Part shown: positions 40,531 through 48,835 of the stretch, piece by piece | Layout of the letters: the number at the start of each line of letters is the position of its first letter | How positions within the stretch are numbered: position 1 is the stretch's first letter | Assembly: GCA_963811365.1 (NCBI GenBank) | Contig: CAWEQW010000002.1 | Coordinates: 310,001-374,000 of the forward strand | Origin: CAWEQW01 sp963811365 | GTDB taxonomy: Bacteria; Actinomycetota; Actinomycetes; Propionibacteriales; Nocardioidaceae | Direction: 5' to 3' | DNA length: 64,000 bases | Made by a program: the position numbers and the translations under genes | The notes under the pieces: generated by a model | What the model was told of the DNA's origin: nothing | The model's database searches: none | Seen by the model: the letters and a program-made list of their open reading frames with translations, nothing else

Positions 40531-42866
40531 TCAGCGGCCGCTGACGGTGAACGACTTCATCAGCGTCGCCGTGGAGGAGTCACCCGCGTAGAGCTCGATC
40601 TCGCCTGGCTCGACGACGAACTTGCCTCGGTTGTCGTAGAAGCCGAAGTCGGAGCTGTCGATCGTGAAGCTGACACGGTCTTCGACTGCCCCGGGGCGAG
40701 CGTGACGCGTTCGAATCCGCGCAGCCTGCGAACCGGCTGCGAGATGCTCGCCACCGGGTCGTGCAGGTAGAGCTGCGCGACATCGTCACCGGACGTGGTC
40801 GCCCGTGTTGGTGATCGTGAACGAGGCCCGCACCGATCCGTACTTGGGCACGCTCGGCTCTTGTCGAGCGTCAGGTCCGAGACGTATCGAAGCTCGTGTA
40901 GCTGAGCCCGTAGCCGAACGGGTACAGCGGGTCGCACGAGCTCAGGTCACGGTAGCGCGAGTCGTACTTCTGCGTGGGGTCGCACGGCCGACCGGTCGGC
41001 TCGTGGTTGTAGTAGATCGGCACCTGCCCGAGCCGCTGCGGGAAGGAGACCGGCAGCTTGCCGCCAGGGTTCGACCGTGCCGAACAGCACGTCGGCGACG
41101 GCGTTGCCCGCCTCGATACCCGGGAACCAGGCCTCGAGGATCGCCGGGGAGGACGCTGCGACGTGCGTGAGCGTCAGCGGACGCCTGTTGAACAGCACGA
41201 CGATGAACGGCTTGCCGGTCGCCGGCGATCTGGTCGATCAGCTCCTGCTGGTGGCCGGGCAGGTCGAGTCGAGCGGCGAGGCTCGGCCTCGCCGCCCATC
41301 TCGCGCGTCTCGCCGAGTGCGAGCACGACCTGCTCGGCGGCCTTGGCGGCAGACCGCAGCGGCGAAGTCGTGGCGTGTCCGTGCAGTCGTTCGCGGGGTC
41401 GTTGGCTGCGGCGGCTCGGCGTTGCTCATCGTGCAGCCCTGGGTGTACGTGGGGTTCGGGAATTTCTTCGCCTTGATGCCGGCGTAGAGACTGACCGCGT
41501 CCGCGTCCTTGCCCTGGCCCCACCACGGGCCGAGCATGTCGTGCTGGGCGTCGCCGAGCGGGCCGATCAGCGCGGTCTTCTTCGACGGGTCGAGCGGCAG
41601 CGGTCTGGTTGTCGTTCTTCAGCAGCACCATCGACTCGCCTGCGGCCTTGCGCGCGGCTGCCCGGTCGGACGGCGTGAGGAAGCTCGCCGGGTCGACTGG
41701 CCTTGGCCTGGTCGACGTAGGGATGGTTGAACAGCCCCGCGCGGAATTTGATGCGCAGGATGCGGCGTACCGCGTCGTCGAGCCGCGACATGCGAGATGC
41801 GGTGCTGCGGCGAGCAATTGCTGCGCCGTAGTCGCGGATGTTGGTGCTGACCATCTCCGAGTCGGTGCCGGCATTAGCGCGTTGGCCGCGGCGTCCGGAC
41901 CGTCCGCGGCGGTGCCGTGGCCGCACGGCCCGCCGTCGGGGTTGACGCGGCGGGCAGGCCCGGGTCTCGGCGACCGCGGTGTAGTCGCTCTCGATGAAGC
42001 CGTCGAATCCCCACTCCTTCTTGAGGATGTCGGTCTCGGTGTGCTTGTTGGCGCAGCCGGGGACGCCGTTGAGCGCGTTGAACGAGCACATCACCGTGTC
42101 GGCACCGGCGTCGATCGCGGCCTTGAACGGGGGCAGGTAGAGGTTGCGCAGCCGCTGCTCGGACATGTCGGTGGTGTTGTAGTCGCGGCCGCCCTCGGGC
42201 TGGCCGTACGCGACGAAGTGCTTGACGCTCGAGACGACCTTGTCCGGGGCGCTGTAGTCGCGTGCCCTGGTCGCCCTTGACGCGGGCCGCGCCCATGACG
42301 GAGCCGAGGTAGGGGTCCTCGCCGTTGCCCTCGACGATGCGGCCCCATCGCGGCTCGTGGGAGACGTCGACCATCGGGCTGTAGACCTGCTTGATGCCGA
42401 CCGTGGCCGACTCGCGGGCGCCGATGGTGGCGTCGGTGCGGGCGACGCCCGGGTCGAACGAGCTGGCGGCGGCGAGCGGCACCGGGAAGATCGTGCGGTA
42501 GCCGTGGATCGTGTCGTAGGCGAACAGGATCGGGATGTGCAGCCGGGACTGCTCGACTGCGACATGCTGGTAATGGTTGATCTTGGCGGGGTCGGTCAGG
42601 CTGAACACACTGCCTACGCCGGCCTTGGCGTCGGCGTCGGTGATCTGACCGTCGGAGAGCAGCTGCAACTGCTGGAGCTTCTCCTTCGTGGTCATCTTGG
42701 CCAACAGGGCGTTCACCCTGCTCTCGGTGCCGCCGCTGGCAGCCGTGCGGGTCGGAGTCAGAGCGATCTCGTCGCTCGACCGCGTGGAGGCGACGACGCC
42801 TCCTCCGACCAGTGTCGCCGCGACCGCACTGGTCGCGACCACAGTGATGCTCACGATGCGTCTCAC
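40531..42866 (-). pseudogene. GH3 beta-glucosidase gene broken by many single-base frameshifts
   Basis: GTG 42866 (after AAGGGA) starts a secreted protein with a clear signal peptide (RRIVSITVVATSAVAATL). The GH3 N-terminal domain follows: FAYDTIHGYRTIFPVPLAAA, PMVDVSHEPRWGRIVEGNGE, FVAYGQPEGGRDYNTTDMSE and FIESDYTAV with the nucleophile Asp. To go on, the frame must change about a dozen times, e.g. near 42262, 41950, 41880, 41695 and 41600, each change equal to one lost base. The C-terminal domain (PLYPFGYGLSYTSF, DDVAQLYLHDP, fibronectin-like end LMKSFTVSGR) is intact in amino-acid terms. As read, no enzyme is made; related to BglX-type enzymes. Confidence 0.85.
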
Positions 42867-43042
42867 AGGGGTCCCTTCGCCGAAAAGCCCGAGTCGTCCC
42901 GGCAGATCGCCGGGCCGGCGTGCCCACCCGGTGACGTGTGTCACACAAGGACAGACAGGTGCGATTCTCGACCTGCCGGCAGACCAGGGCAAGACCCCCG
43001 CGGGCGGCTGCCATAAAAGGGCCGCTCCGCGATACTGGCCCG

Positions 43043-43984
43043 GTGGTCCTGCGCTACTCCCGCCCTCGCGGTCGACCGGCCGTCCTCTGCGAGCACCCGG
43101 CCCCGGGACGGGCCCGGGGCGACCGTGCCGGGCGAGCCCGGATCCCGCAGCTGCTGTCCGACGTCGAGGAGGAGGCGGAGCCGGTCATGGCGCGCGTGGC
43201 CGGTGACGTCGCCGTCGAGCTGACGCTGGGGGTCGGCACCGGTCAGTCGCTGGTTCGGCGCCGAGACCTCGCCAACTTCCTGCTCCCGGTCGTGGCGCGA
43301 CTCGGTCAACGACGCATTCCCGCGGTCTTCGGGCGCAAGGTCCACAGTGATGCCTCGACCCTGAGCATCGGTCCGGTCCGTGCCCGCGACGACGACGAGC
43401 CGCCCGCCCTCCGCGCTCGGATACGCTGTGAGCCGGGCACGCCGGAGTGGCGCGAGGCGCTGTGGGACACCTGCGAGGAGGCGGTCGCCTCGGGCTCGCG
43501 GCCGCGTGGACCGCTGCACGTCGACCTGGCCATCGCCGTGTCGAGCGCCTGGAACTGGACCCTGCTCTGGAAGCCGACGCTCGACGCGCTCGGACCGCTG
43601 CTGGGAGTGGCGGACCCGCGAAGCCCCTGGGTGTCGCGCAGCGACCGGATCGTCTCCCTGGGACTGCACCGCAGGATCGTCGACGACGTCGGCCGCGACG
43701 TCTTGCTGAGTGCCTGGTGGGCAGCCGCGCCGGCTGGCGCGATGTCGCCGTCGGGGTCGCGTCGAGGTCGCCGTCGAGGTCGCCGTCGGGGTCGCCGTCG
43801 GGGTAGAGGTCAGGGCCCGACCGGTGGCGCTGGGACCCGGTCGGCCCCACCTCCGGCCCGGCGGTCGCCGGCCGCGCCCGCTTCTTGGAGGTACTGCCGA
43901 GGGACCCGGTCCCCGGGCAGACCGCGCCGACCGACGACCTGGCGCGCGACGTCACGCAGCTTGGTGTTGGTGCAGTTGGAGTAG
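43043..43984 (+). CDS. Protein of unknown function with a repeat-derived tail
   Basis: 313 residues from GTG 43043 (GATACT 12 nt upstream). The first 230 residues look like a real protein: ARIPQLLSDVEEEAEPVMAR, RRRDLANFLLPVVARLG, NWTLLWKPTLDALGPLLG and SDRIVSLGLHRRIVDDVG. I do not recognise the family. The tail from about 43755 is a 12-bp repeat array that reads RRGRRRGRRRG and continues 175 bp into the converging GAF-ANTAR gene, so the true end may be earlier in another frame. Confidence 0.55.
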   Translation: MVLRYSRPRGRPAVLCEHPAPGRARGDRAGRARIPQLLSDVEEEAEPVMARVAGDVAVELTLGVGTGQSLVRRRDLANFLLPVVARLGQRRIPAVFGRKVHSDASTLSIGPVRARDDDEPPALRARIRCEPGTPEWREALWDTCEEAVASGSRPRGPLHVDLAIAVSSAWNWTLLWKPTLDALGPLLGVADPRSPWVSRSDRIVSLGLHRRIVDDVGRDVLLSAWWAAAPAGAMSPSGSRRGRRRGRRRGRRRGRGQGPTGGAGTRSAPPPARRSPAAPASWRYCRGTRSPGRPRRPTTWRATSRSLVLVQLE

Positions 43985-44592
43985 CGCTTCAGCAGCGCGA
44001 ACGAGCGGTCCTCGCTGAGCTCGTAGCGAGCCATCAGGATGCCCTGCGCCACGCCGATGAGGTGCCTGGTCTCCACGGCGTGGTTCAGCCCCGTCGACTG
44101 ACGGGCTGCGAAGAGTGCGACCGCGGCGTGCGTGGCGTAGGAGAACGCGACCGAGATGTCCCCTGCGTCGAACGCCTCCGACCGGCTGCTGTAGAGCAAC
44201 AGCGTGCCGAGGATCTGACTGCCGGCGGCCAGCCGGAGTGCGAGCACCGAGGACATGCCCAGCTCGGCGACCCGGCGTCCCCACTCCGGCCATCGGGTGT
44301 CGGCCGCTGCATCGGAGACCAGGGACACCTCGGTGTTCCACGCGACCTCGATGCCCGGGCCCTCTCGCCGCCGGTGCTGCAGCTCGTCACAGGCCTCGGC
44401 GATGCCCGACGTGGCGGCGACGGACCGCAGCCTCGCCCCCTGTCGCTCACTGACCACCGCAGCCTCGCAGCTGGACACGGCCTCGACCGCCTTGGTCGCG
44501 ATGCTGCGCTGGGTGGTGGCCATGTCGGGCAGCGCCAGCAGTTCGCGGCTGATGCGGGCCAGCCGGACCGCCTGCTCCACCCCGTCTGTCAC
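43810..44592 (-). CDS. GAF-ANTAR regulator
   Basis: 260 residues. A GAF domain spans about 30-165, with CDELQHRRREGPGIEVAWN and MSSVLALRLAAGSQILGTLL. The ANTAR domain follows at about 178-230: VETRHLIGVAQGILMARYEL, then FALLKRYSNCTNTKLRDVAR. Such proteins bind paired RNA hairpins in leaders to prevent termination. GTG 44592 is chosen because GGGAGG lies 5 bp upstream; a frame open to 44652 has no site. The leader (about 155 nt) and its AT-rich promoter are unusual here. Confidence 0.88.
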   Translation of the reverse strand: MTDGVEQAVRLARISRELLALPDMATTQRSIATKAVEAVSSCEAAVVSERQGARLRSVAATSGIAEACDELQHRRREGPGIEVAWNTEVSLVSDAAADTRWPEWGRRVAELGMSSVLALRLAAGSQILGTLLLYSSRSEAFDAGDISVAFSYATHAAVALFAARQSTGLNHAVETRHLIGVAQGILMARYELSEDRSFALLKRYSNCTNTKLRDVARQVVGRRGLPGDRVPRQYLQEAGAAGDRRAGGGADRVPAPPVGP

Positions 44593-44829
44593 GTCGCCCT
44601 CCCCAGGCCGTCCATCGGCCGAGCCGATGCCCCGACGTCGCACGCTCGACACCGCCTCCGCCCCCCGCGAAGGCCGTCGCCGGCGTTCCCCCGACGTGTG
44701 GTCGCGGCACCGTTCCCAGACATCTGGTGTTCATGCCGCGGCCATATTAAAGAAACATTAGCGGGTCTTCATGATGTGTCTACTAAAGAGATTTCAATCG
44801 CCTGTTCTGCCATATTTATGCGTCGTGGC
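44593..44829. other. AT-rich gap between the ANTAR gene and the glycan operon
   Basis: The part 44738-44825 is about 60% AT, in sharp contrast to the rest. It holds a likely promoter for the ANTAR gene (44755-44782) and possible translated fragments too short to support. A 14-codon frame (MAEQAIEISLVDTS) is present on the minus strand. No RNA gene is recognised. Confidence 0.5.
44755..44782 (-). promoter_or_regulatory. Promoter candidate of the GAF-ANTAR gene
   Basis: Minus strand TAGACA (44782-44777), 16 bases, TAATGT (44760-44755). The start point would lie near 44748. Confidence 0.45.
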
Positions 44830-45465
44830 CTAATCGTCCTCGACCAGCCCCCGGCCCCCGCACGGCTCGAGGGAGGACTGCGTCCACGCCCAGTGCAGAC
44901 GGGCGTCGATCCTCGCTGAGCCGGCATGACGGACCACCCAGGTCCCGCTGACCGCGAAGGGAGCCGAGGCGTTGGCTCCGAGTGCATGCGGTGCTCGCAC
45001 CGCGGCGCGCCAGTGCCTGCCTCGGACGCTCAGCTGCACCGACCTGACGGTGATGGCGCTGGTGGTCTCGTTGACCACGGACCCCGTCAGCCGGATGCGG
45101 TAGGTGCCGGCCAGGAAGCGGGTGCCGCCGTCGAGGCTCGGCTCGAAGGTGGCGGCCTGGATCCGGACTCCGGGCTCGGCTCCCTTCGGGCAGGTGAGCC
45201 GGGCGCCGTGCACCAGAACGCGGGCCGCCTGCAGCGGCGGGCCCTCGACACCTGGAGTGGTCGCCGCAGAGGGTGTCGCAGGGGGTGTCGCAGGGGGTGT
45301 CGCAGAGGGTGTCGCAGGGGGTGTCGCAGGGGGTGCCGGCCGGCCGGCCGCCGCGTCGGACCCGTCGGTCCGGGCGACGTCGGCCCGGACGACGGCTGCC
45401 GCGCCGGCCAGCAGGGCCGCGGTCGCGAGGCCGGCACCCACGGCGCGGGCATGGTTCAGTGGCAT
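44830..45465 (-). CDS. Secreted or anchored protein of unknown function, last gene of the glycan operon
   Basis: 211 residues. A hydrophobic signal (AVGAGLATAALLAGAAAVV) is followed by a linker of ATPP/ATPS repeats (residues about 46-70, 12-bp DNA repeats at 45262-45335). The rest is a beta-rich domain with ARLTCPKGAEPGVRIQAATF, TYRIRLTGSVVNETTSAITV and two cysteines, unrecognised. ATG 45465 overlaps the end of the phosphoesterase gene by 10 bp. Likely outside the cell, possibly bound to the polymer made by the operon. Confidence 0.65.
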   Translation of the reverse strand: MPLNHARAVGAGLATAALLAGAAAVVRADVARTDGSDAAAGRPAPPATPPATPSATPPATPPATPSAATTPGVEGPPLQAARVLVHGARLTCPKGAEPGVRIQAATFEPSLDGGTRFLAGTYRIRLTGSVVNETTSAITVRSVQLSVRGRHWRAAVRAPHALGANASAPFAVSGTWVVRHAGSARIDARLHWAWTQSSLEPCGGRGLVEDD

Positions 45466-47582
45466 GTCCCGCTCCCGGAGTCCGTGGCCGTCGAGCCGGG
45501 CACCGGAACGAACCTCCAGTCGTACCCCGTCGGGTGCAGGGTCATCTGCAGGACCCCGAACGTGTTGGCGATCCGAACCTGGCTGTTGGCGGACGGCGTG
45601 TCGCGGACGGCGAAGAAGCTGCGTCCTCCCGTGCCGACCAGAAGCTCCTGCACGCCACGGGACGGATCCGCGTTGCCCGACGCGTCCTGCGGCGCGAACC
45701 GCTCGTAGAAGTGCGCGTGGCCGTTCAGCACCACGTCTGCGCCGTTGTCGTACAGCAGCTTGAAGATGCTCTGCATGTCGGGTTGGTGGTCCTGGCTCGA
45801 GGAGAACAGCGGGATGTGCCAGTAGGCCAGCGTGCAGACCGCAGGGTGGCTCTTGAGGTCGTTGGCGAGCCACTTGTACTCCGGGTTCCCTGAGTTGCAG
45901 CCACCGATCACCCCGCACTGGCTGTCGAGCGCGACCAGGTGCCAGGCGCCGATGTCGTAGGAGTACCAGGAGGTGCAGCTCGAGGTGCATCCCGGGTCGA
46001 GTGGATGCGACCTGTCCCCGAAGTACTCGAAGTAGCCCGCGCCTCCTGTGGGCTCGATGGCGGTCCCGATGTAGCCGTACTCGTGGTTGCCGGGGATCGG
46101 GTGCGAGATCGGCAGCAGCCGCCCCCAGCTCGGGCCGTACATCGCCTGGAAGTCGGCGAGGCTGCCGAGCTCGTACTGGTCGTCGCCCAGTGGGAGCAGG
46201 GCGGTCGGGGACAGCGAGGCCGCGAGGTCCGCCGTCGCCTGCTGCTGGCACGACGTCGACGTGGGGTTCTTTCCTTGGCCACAGGCGATGTCTCCGGACG
46301 CGACGATGGTGGGGTCGCCGCCCACAGGCGGGCTCGAGGGGCTGGGCGCCGGGCTCGAGGGGCTGGGCGCCGGGCTCGAGGGGCTGGGCGCCGGGCTCGA
46401 GGGGCTGGGCGCCGGGCTCGTCGTCGTGGAGGGAGCGCTCGAGGGGGCTGCGGTGGTCACCACCAGCCGGGGCCGGGTGGACGAGGCCTCACGGCTGGAG
46501 AACTTGTTCGCCTTGGTTCGGGCGGTGGTGACCACGAAGGTGTAGCCGCCGTCTCCGGTGACCGCGGGTGTCACGTCGGCCGAGGCCCAGGTGTTGAGTG
46601 CCAGCGGCGCGGCCGATCCGACCCCGGGGCCCGGAGGGGGCGCGTTGCTCCACGTGAGCGCACCCTCGCTCCAGTCGTTGCTCGCCGTGGCGACCTGGAT
46701 CCCGTCGGTGGAGGTGGAGAAGGTGTAGAGCTGGAGAGACGCCGACGTCACCGTGCCGGACAGGCCCTGGACGTCGAACCGCAGGTAGCTGCGCTGCTCG
46801 GGTCCGGTCGAGGAGGCGGCCTGCGCGTAGAGCGTGTACGCGGAACCGGAGCTCGTGTCCGGCTGGTCGCTGCGCACCGACGCGTCGCCGGTGGGCGTCA
46901 CGGTGGTCGTGACATCGGCCGCAGTCGACGGACTGGTGCTCGCCGAGGGGCTGGTGCTCGCCGAGGGGCTGGTGCTCGCCGAGGGGCTGGCCGACGGCGA
47001 CGGGCTCGTCGCCGTGCCGGGGTCGAGCACGAGCTGCGGCGGGGTCGCCGAGCTCTCGCGGCTCGCCAGCTGCTTCTTGGCAGTGCTGCTCGTGCTCAGC
47101 ACGAAGGTGTAGCTGCCGTTGCCGGTCACCACCGACGAGACGTCCGCCTCCGACCATGCGTTGCTGGTCAGCGTGGGCACCGTCGAGACCTGGGCGTCCG
47201 TCCCCGGCGCGTTGCCGAACGTGATGCCGGTCTCCGACCAGGTGCTCGCCGCGGTCCCGACCTGCAGACCCGTGGCGCTCTTCGAATAGCTGTACAGCCG
47301 GAGCGTGGCCTTCGCCGGTGCAGCCGTCAGGCCGCTGACGTCGAAGCGCACGTAGGTCGTGACGAGGGGGGTCGAGGCCGACTGCCCCTCCGCGACCACC
47401 ACGTACTTCGTGCCGTAGTTGGCGTCCGGCGTGTCGGAGCTGACGTAGCTGTCGGCCGACGCCTTGACCGTCACCGAGGTTGCCGCCGTGGCAGTGGTCA
47501 GGAGGGGGAACAGCATCGCTCCCGTCAGCGCAACCAGCACCAGTGCGACGTGTCGGAGCTGGACCCGCCCGTGGTCGTTCAT
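45456..47582 (-). CDS. Secreted DNRLRE-repeat metallophosphoesterase
   Basis: 708 residues. After a signal peptide come two DNRLRE/CBM-like beta-sandwich domains (about 38-190 and 236-390): SADSYVSSDTPDANYGTKYV, TYVRFDVSGL, and the matching second set SVRSDQPDTSSGSAYTLYAQ. Linkers consist of SPSAST (18-bp DNA repeats) and PAPSPSS (21-bp DNA repeats, 46331-46420). The C-terminal calcineurin-like domain has GDIACG, LPLGDDQYE, IPGNHEYGY, WHIPLF and NGHAHFYER, so the metal site is complete. ATG 47582 overlaps the GH5 stop by 4 bp. Probably cleaves phosphate esters on a surface polymer. Confidence 0.9.
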   Translation of the reverse strand: MNDHGRVQLRHVALVLVALTGAMLFPLLTTATAATSVTVKASADSYVSSDTPDANYGTKYVVVAEGQSASTPLVTTYVRFDVSGLTAAPAKATLRLYSYSKSATGLQVGTAASTWSETGITFGNAPGTDAQVSTVPTLTSNAWSEADVSSVVTGNGSYTFVLSTSSTAKKQLASRESSATPPQLVLDPGTATSPSPSASPSASTSPSASTSPSASTSPSTAADVTTTVTPTGDASVRSDQPDTSSGSAYTLYAQAASSTGPEQRSYLRFDVQGLSGTVTSASLQLYTFSTSTDGIQVATASNDWSEGALTWSNAPPPGPGVGSAAPLALNTWASADVTPAVTGDGGYTFVVTTARTKANKFSSREASSTRPRLVVTTAAPSSAPSTTTSPAPSPSSPAPSPSSPAPSPSSPAPSPSSPPVGGDPTIVASGDIACGQGKNPTSTSCQQQATADLAASLSPTALLPLGDDQYELGSLADFQAMYGPSWGRLLPISHPIPGNHEYGYIGTAIEPTGGAGYFEYFGDRSHPLDPGCTSSCTSWYSYDIGAWHLVALDSQCGVIGGCNSGNPEYKWLANDLKSHPAVCTLAYWHIPLFSSSQDHQPDMQSIFKLLYDNGADVVLNGHAHFYERFAPQDASGNADPSRGVQELLVGTGGRSFFAVRDTPSANSQVRIANTFGVLQMTLHPTGYDWRFVPVPGSTATDSGSGTCH

Positions 47583-48835
47583 CGTGGTCTCCCTGCTGTA
47601 GTTGTGCCGGCCCTCGAGCAGCCACCGACGAACCCGGCGGCGCGGGCGCGTCGGGTCTCCTCGCTGAAGCTGCGGGAGTACAGGCCGGTGTGATCGGAGT
47701 CGAAGTACTGGTGGACCTCGTAGCGGACCTGGCCGGCCGGGTCGTCCACCCAGGCCCGCGGCTGGTACTGCGCGAACCGGTCGGGCGAGGCGCCTCCGTA
47801 ACCGGACACCATGACCAGACGCCGGTCCCCGGTGCCACGGATGGCGTCCACGGCGGCCTGGGAGGCGGCCTGCCACTTGAGCACCCCGGCATGCGGATCG
47901 CGGTCGAGGCGCATCGGCTCGTTCATCAAGCCGTAGCCGAGGACAGCCGTCGAGCCGCGGAGCGCGGTGCTCATCCGTCGCCAGAAGTCGGCGAAGTCCG
48001 TGTCCGGCAGCGCGCGAGATCCGAGGGTCAGCCGTCGATGGCCGCCTCCCGGGGCGCCGGCCCAGTAGTCGCCGTACCCGTGCAGGTCGAGCACGACCCC
48101 CAGCCCGGCCTGCTCGGCGGCGCGCAGCGCATCCCGCAGCCGGGCGAGCTCGGATGCGTCGAGCGGGCCACCGAGGCGAGGCTGGAGCCGCTCCCAGGTG
48201 ACCGACAGACGTACCAGGGACGCGCCCGAGTCGGCGAGCAGCCGCATGTCCGCCGCACTGTCGTAGTAGTAGTCCCTGCCCGCACGGCCGGGGGTGGCGC
48301 TGCTGTAGCTGAACGGCCGCTCCGGTCCTGAGCCGAAGGCGGCGCTCGGCAGGTCCACGCCACGCAGCGCATCGCCTTCGTGGGCGTGCGCCTCGACGAC
48401 CGAGGACTGCGCACTCTTGTCCAGCGACCCGTTGTCGAACCGGTAGACCGCCATTCGGTAGCTCTTCGGCCACCACGCGCCGGCCGCCCACGCGGTGACC
48501 CACAGTCCTGCCCGGTCAGCGGCCTGGTACCACTGCCCGGCAACCTGGTTCCAACGCTGTGCGTCACGTCCGGAGGGCCAACCGACCTCTCCGACGTACC
48601 CCCGCACGTGCTGGGCGCGCAGCCACCTGACGAAGCGTCCGAGGTCCGCCACCGCCTGCGCAGAGACCGGGGTACGGGCGCAGCTCGACGAGGCGTTGCG
48701 GCCGAGCACCACGGCACCCGTCACGGCGACGAGGGCGACGGTCAGGCCGAGCGTCGCGGCTCGGTTCAGCCTGGGGCCACGTCCCGGCGTAGCGGGCTGC
48801 ACCGGTCGAAGCCCGGTGAGGTGGTGGTCGGTCAT
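47579..48835 (-). CDS. GH5-type glycosidase with circularly permuted order
   Basis: 418 residues, one N-terminal membrane anchor (about 29-46). Residues 55-135 read like the C-terminal end of GH5 enzymes: VRWLRAQHVRGYVGEVGWP (nucleophile E83) and GLWVTAWAAGAWWPKSY. Residues 157-400 then read like the N-terminal part: RGVDLPSAAFG, MRLLADSGASLVRLSVTWER, VVLDLHGYGDYW, YGLMNEP (acid/base E306) and EVHQYFDSDHTG, then stop where the C-terminal part should be. So all catalytic elements are there in swapped order. ATG 48835 overlaps the GT39 stop by 4 bp. Probably trims the glycan outside the cell. Confidence 0.82.
   Translation of the reverse strand: MTDHHLTGLRPVQPATPGRGPRLNRAATLGLTVALVAVTGAVVLGRNASSSCARTPVSAQAVADLGRFVRWLRAQHVRGYVGEVGWPSGRDAQRWNQVAGQWYQAADRAGLWVTAWAAGAWWPKSYRMAVYRFDNGSLDKSAQSSVVEAHAHEGDALRGVDLPSAAFGSGPERPFSYSSATPGRAGRDYYYDSAADMRLLADSGASLVRLSVTWERLQPRLGGPLDASELARLRDALRAAEQAGLGVVLDLHGYGDYWAGAPGGGHRRLTLGSRALPDTDFADFWRRMSTALRGSTAVLGYGLMNEPMRLDRDPHAGVLKWQAASQAAVDAIRGTGDRRLVMVSGYGGASPDRFAQYQPRAWVDDPAGQVRYEVHQYFDSDHTGLYSRSFSEETRRARAAGFVGGCSRAGTTTAGRPR

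Noticed and set aside
43758..43806. 12-bp repeats read as a separate Arg-rich protein
   Set aside because: Each frame gives a different simple repeat; kept only as the tail of the unknown protein.
46331..46420. 21-bp direct repeats as a mobile-element or VNTR locus
   Set aside because: They are in frame and encode the PAPSPSS linker of the phosphoesterase; no transposase or ends.
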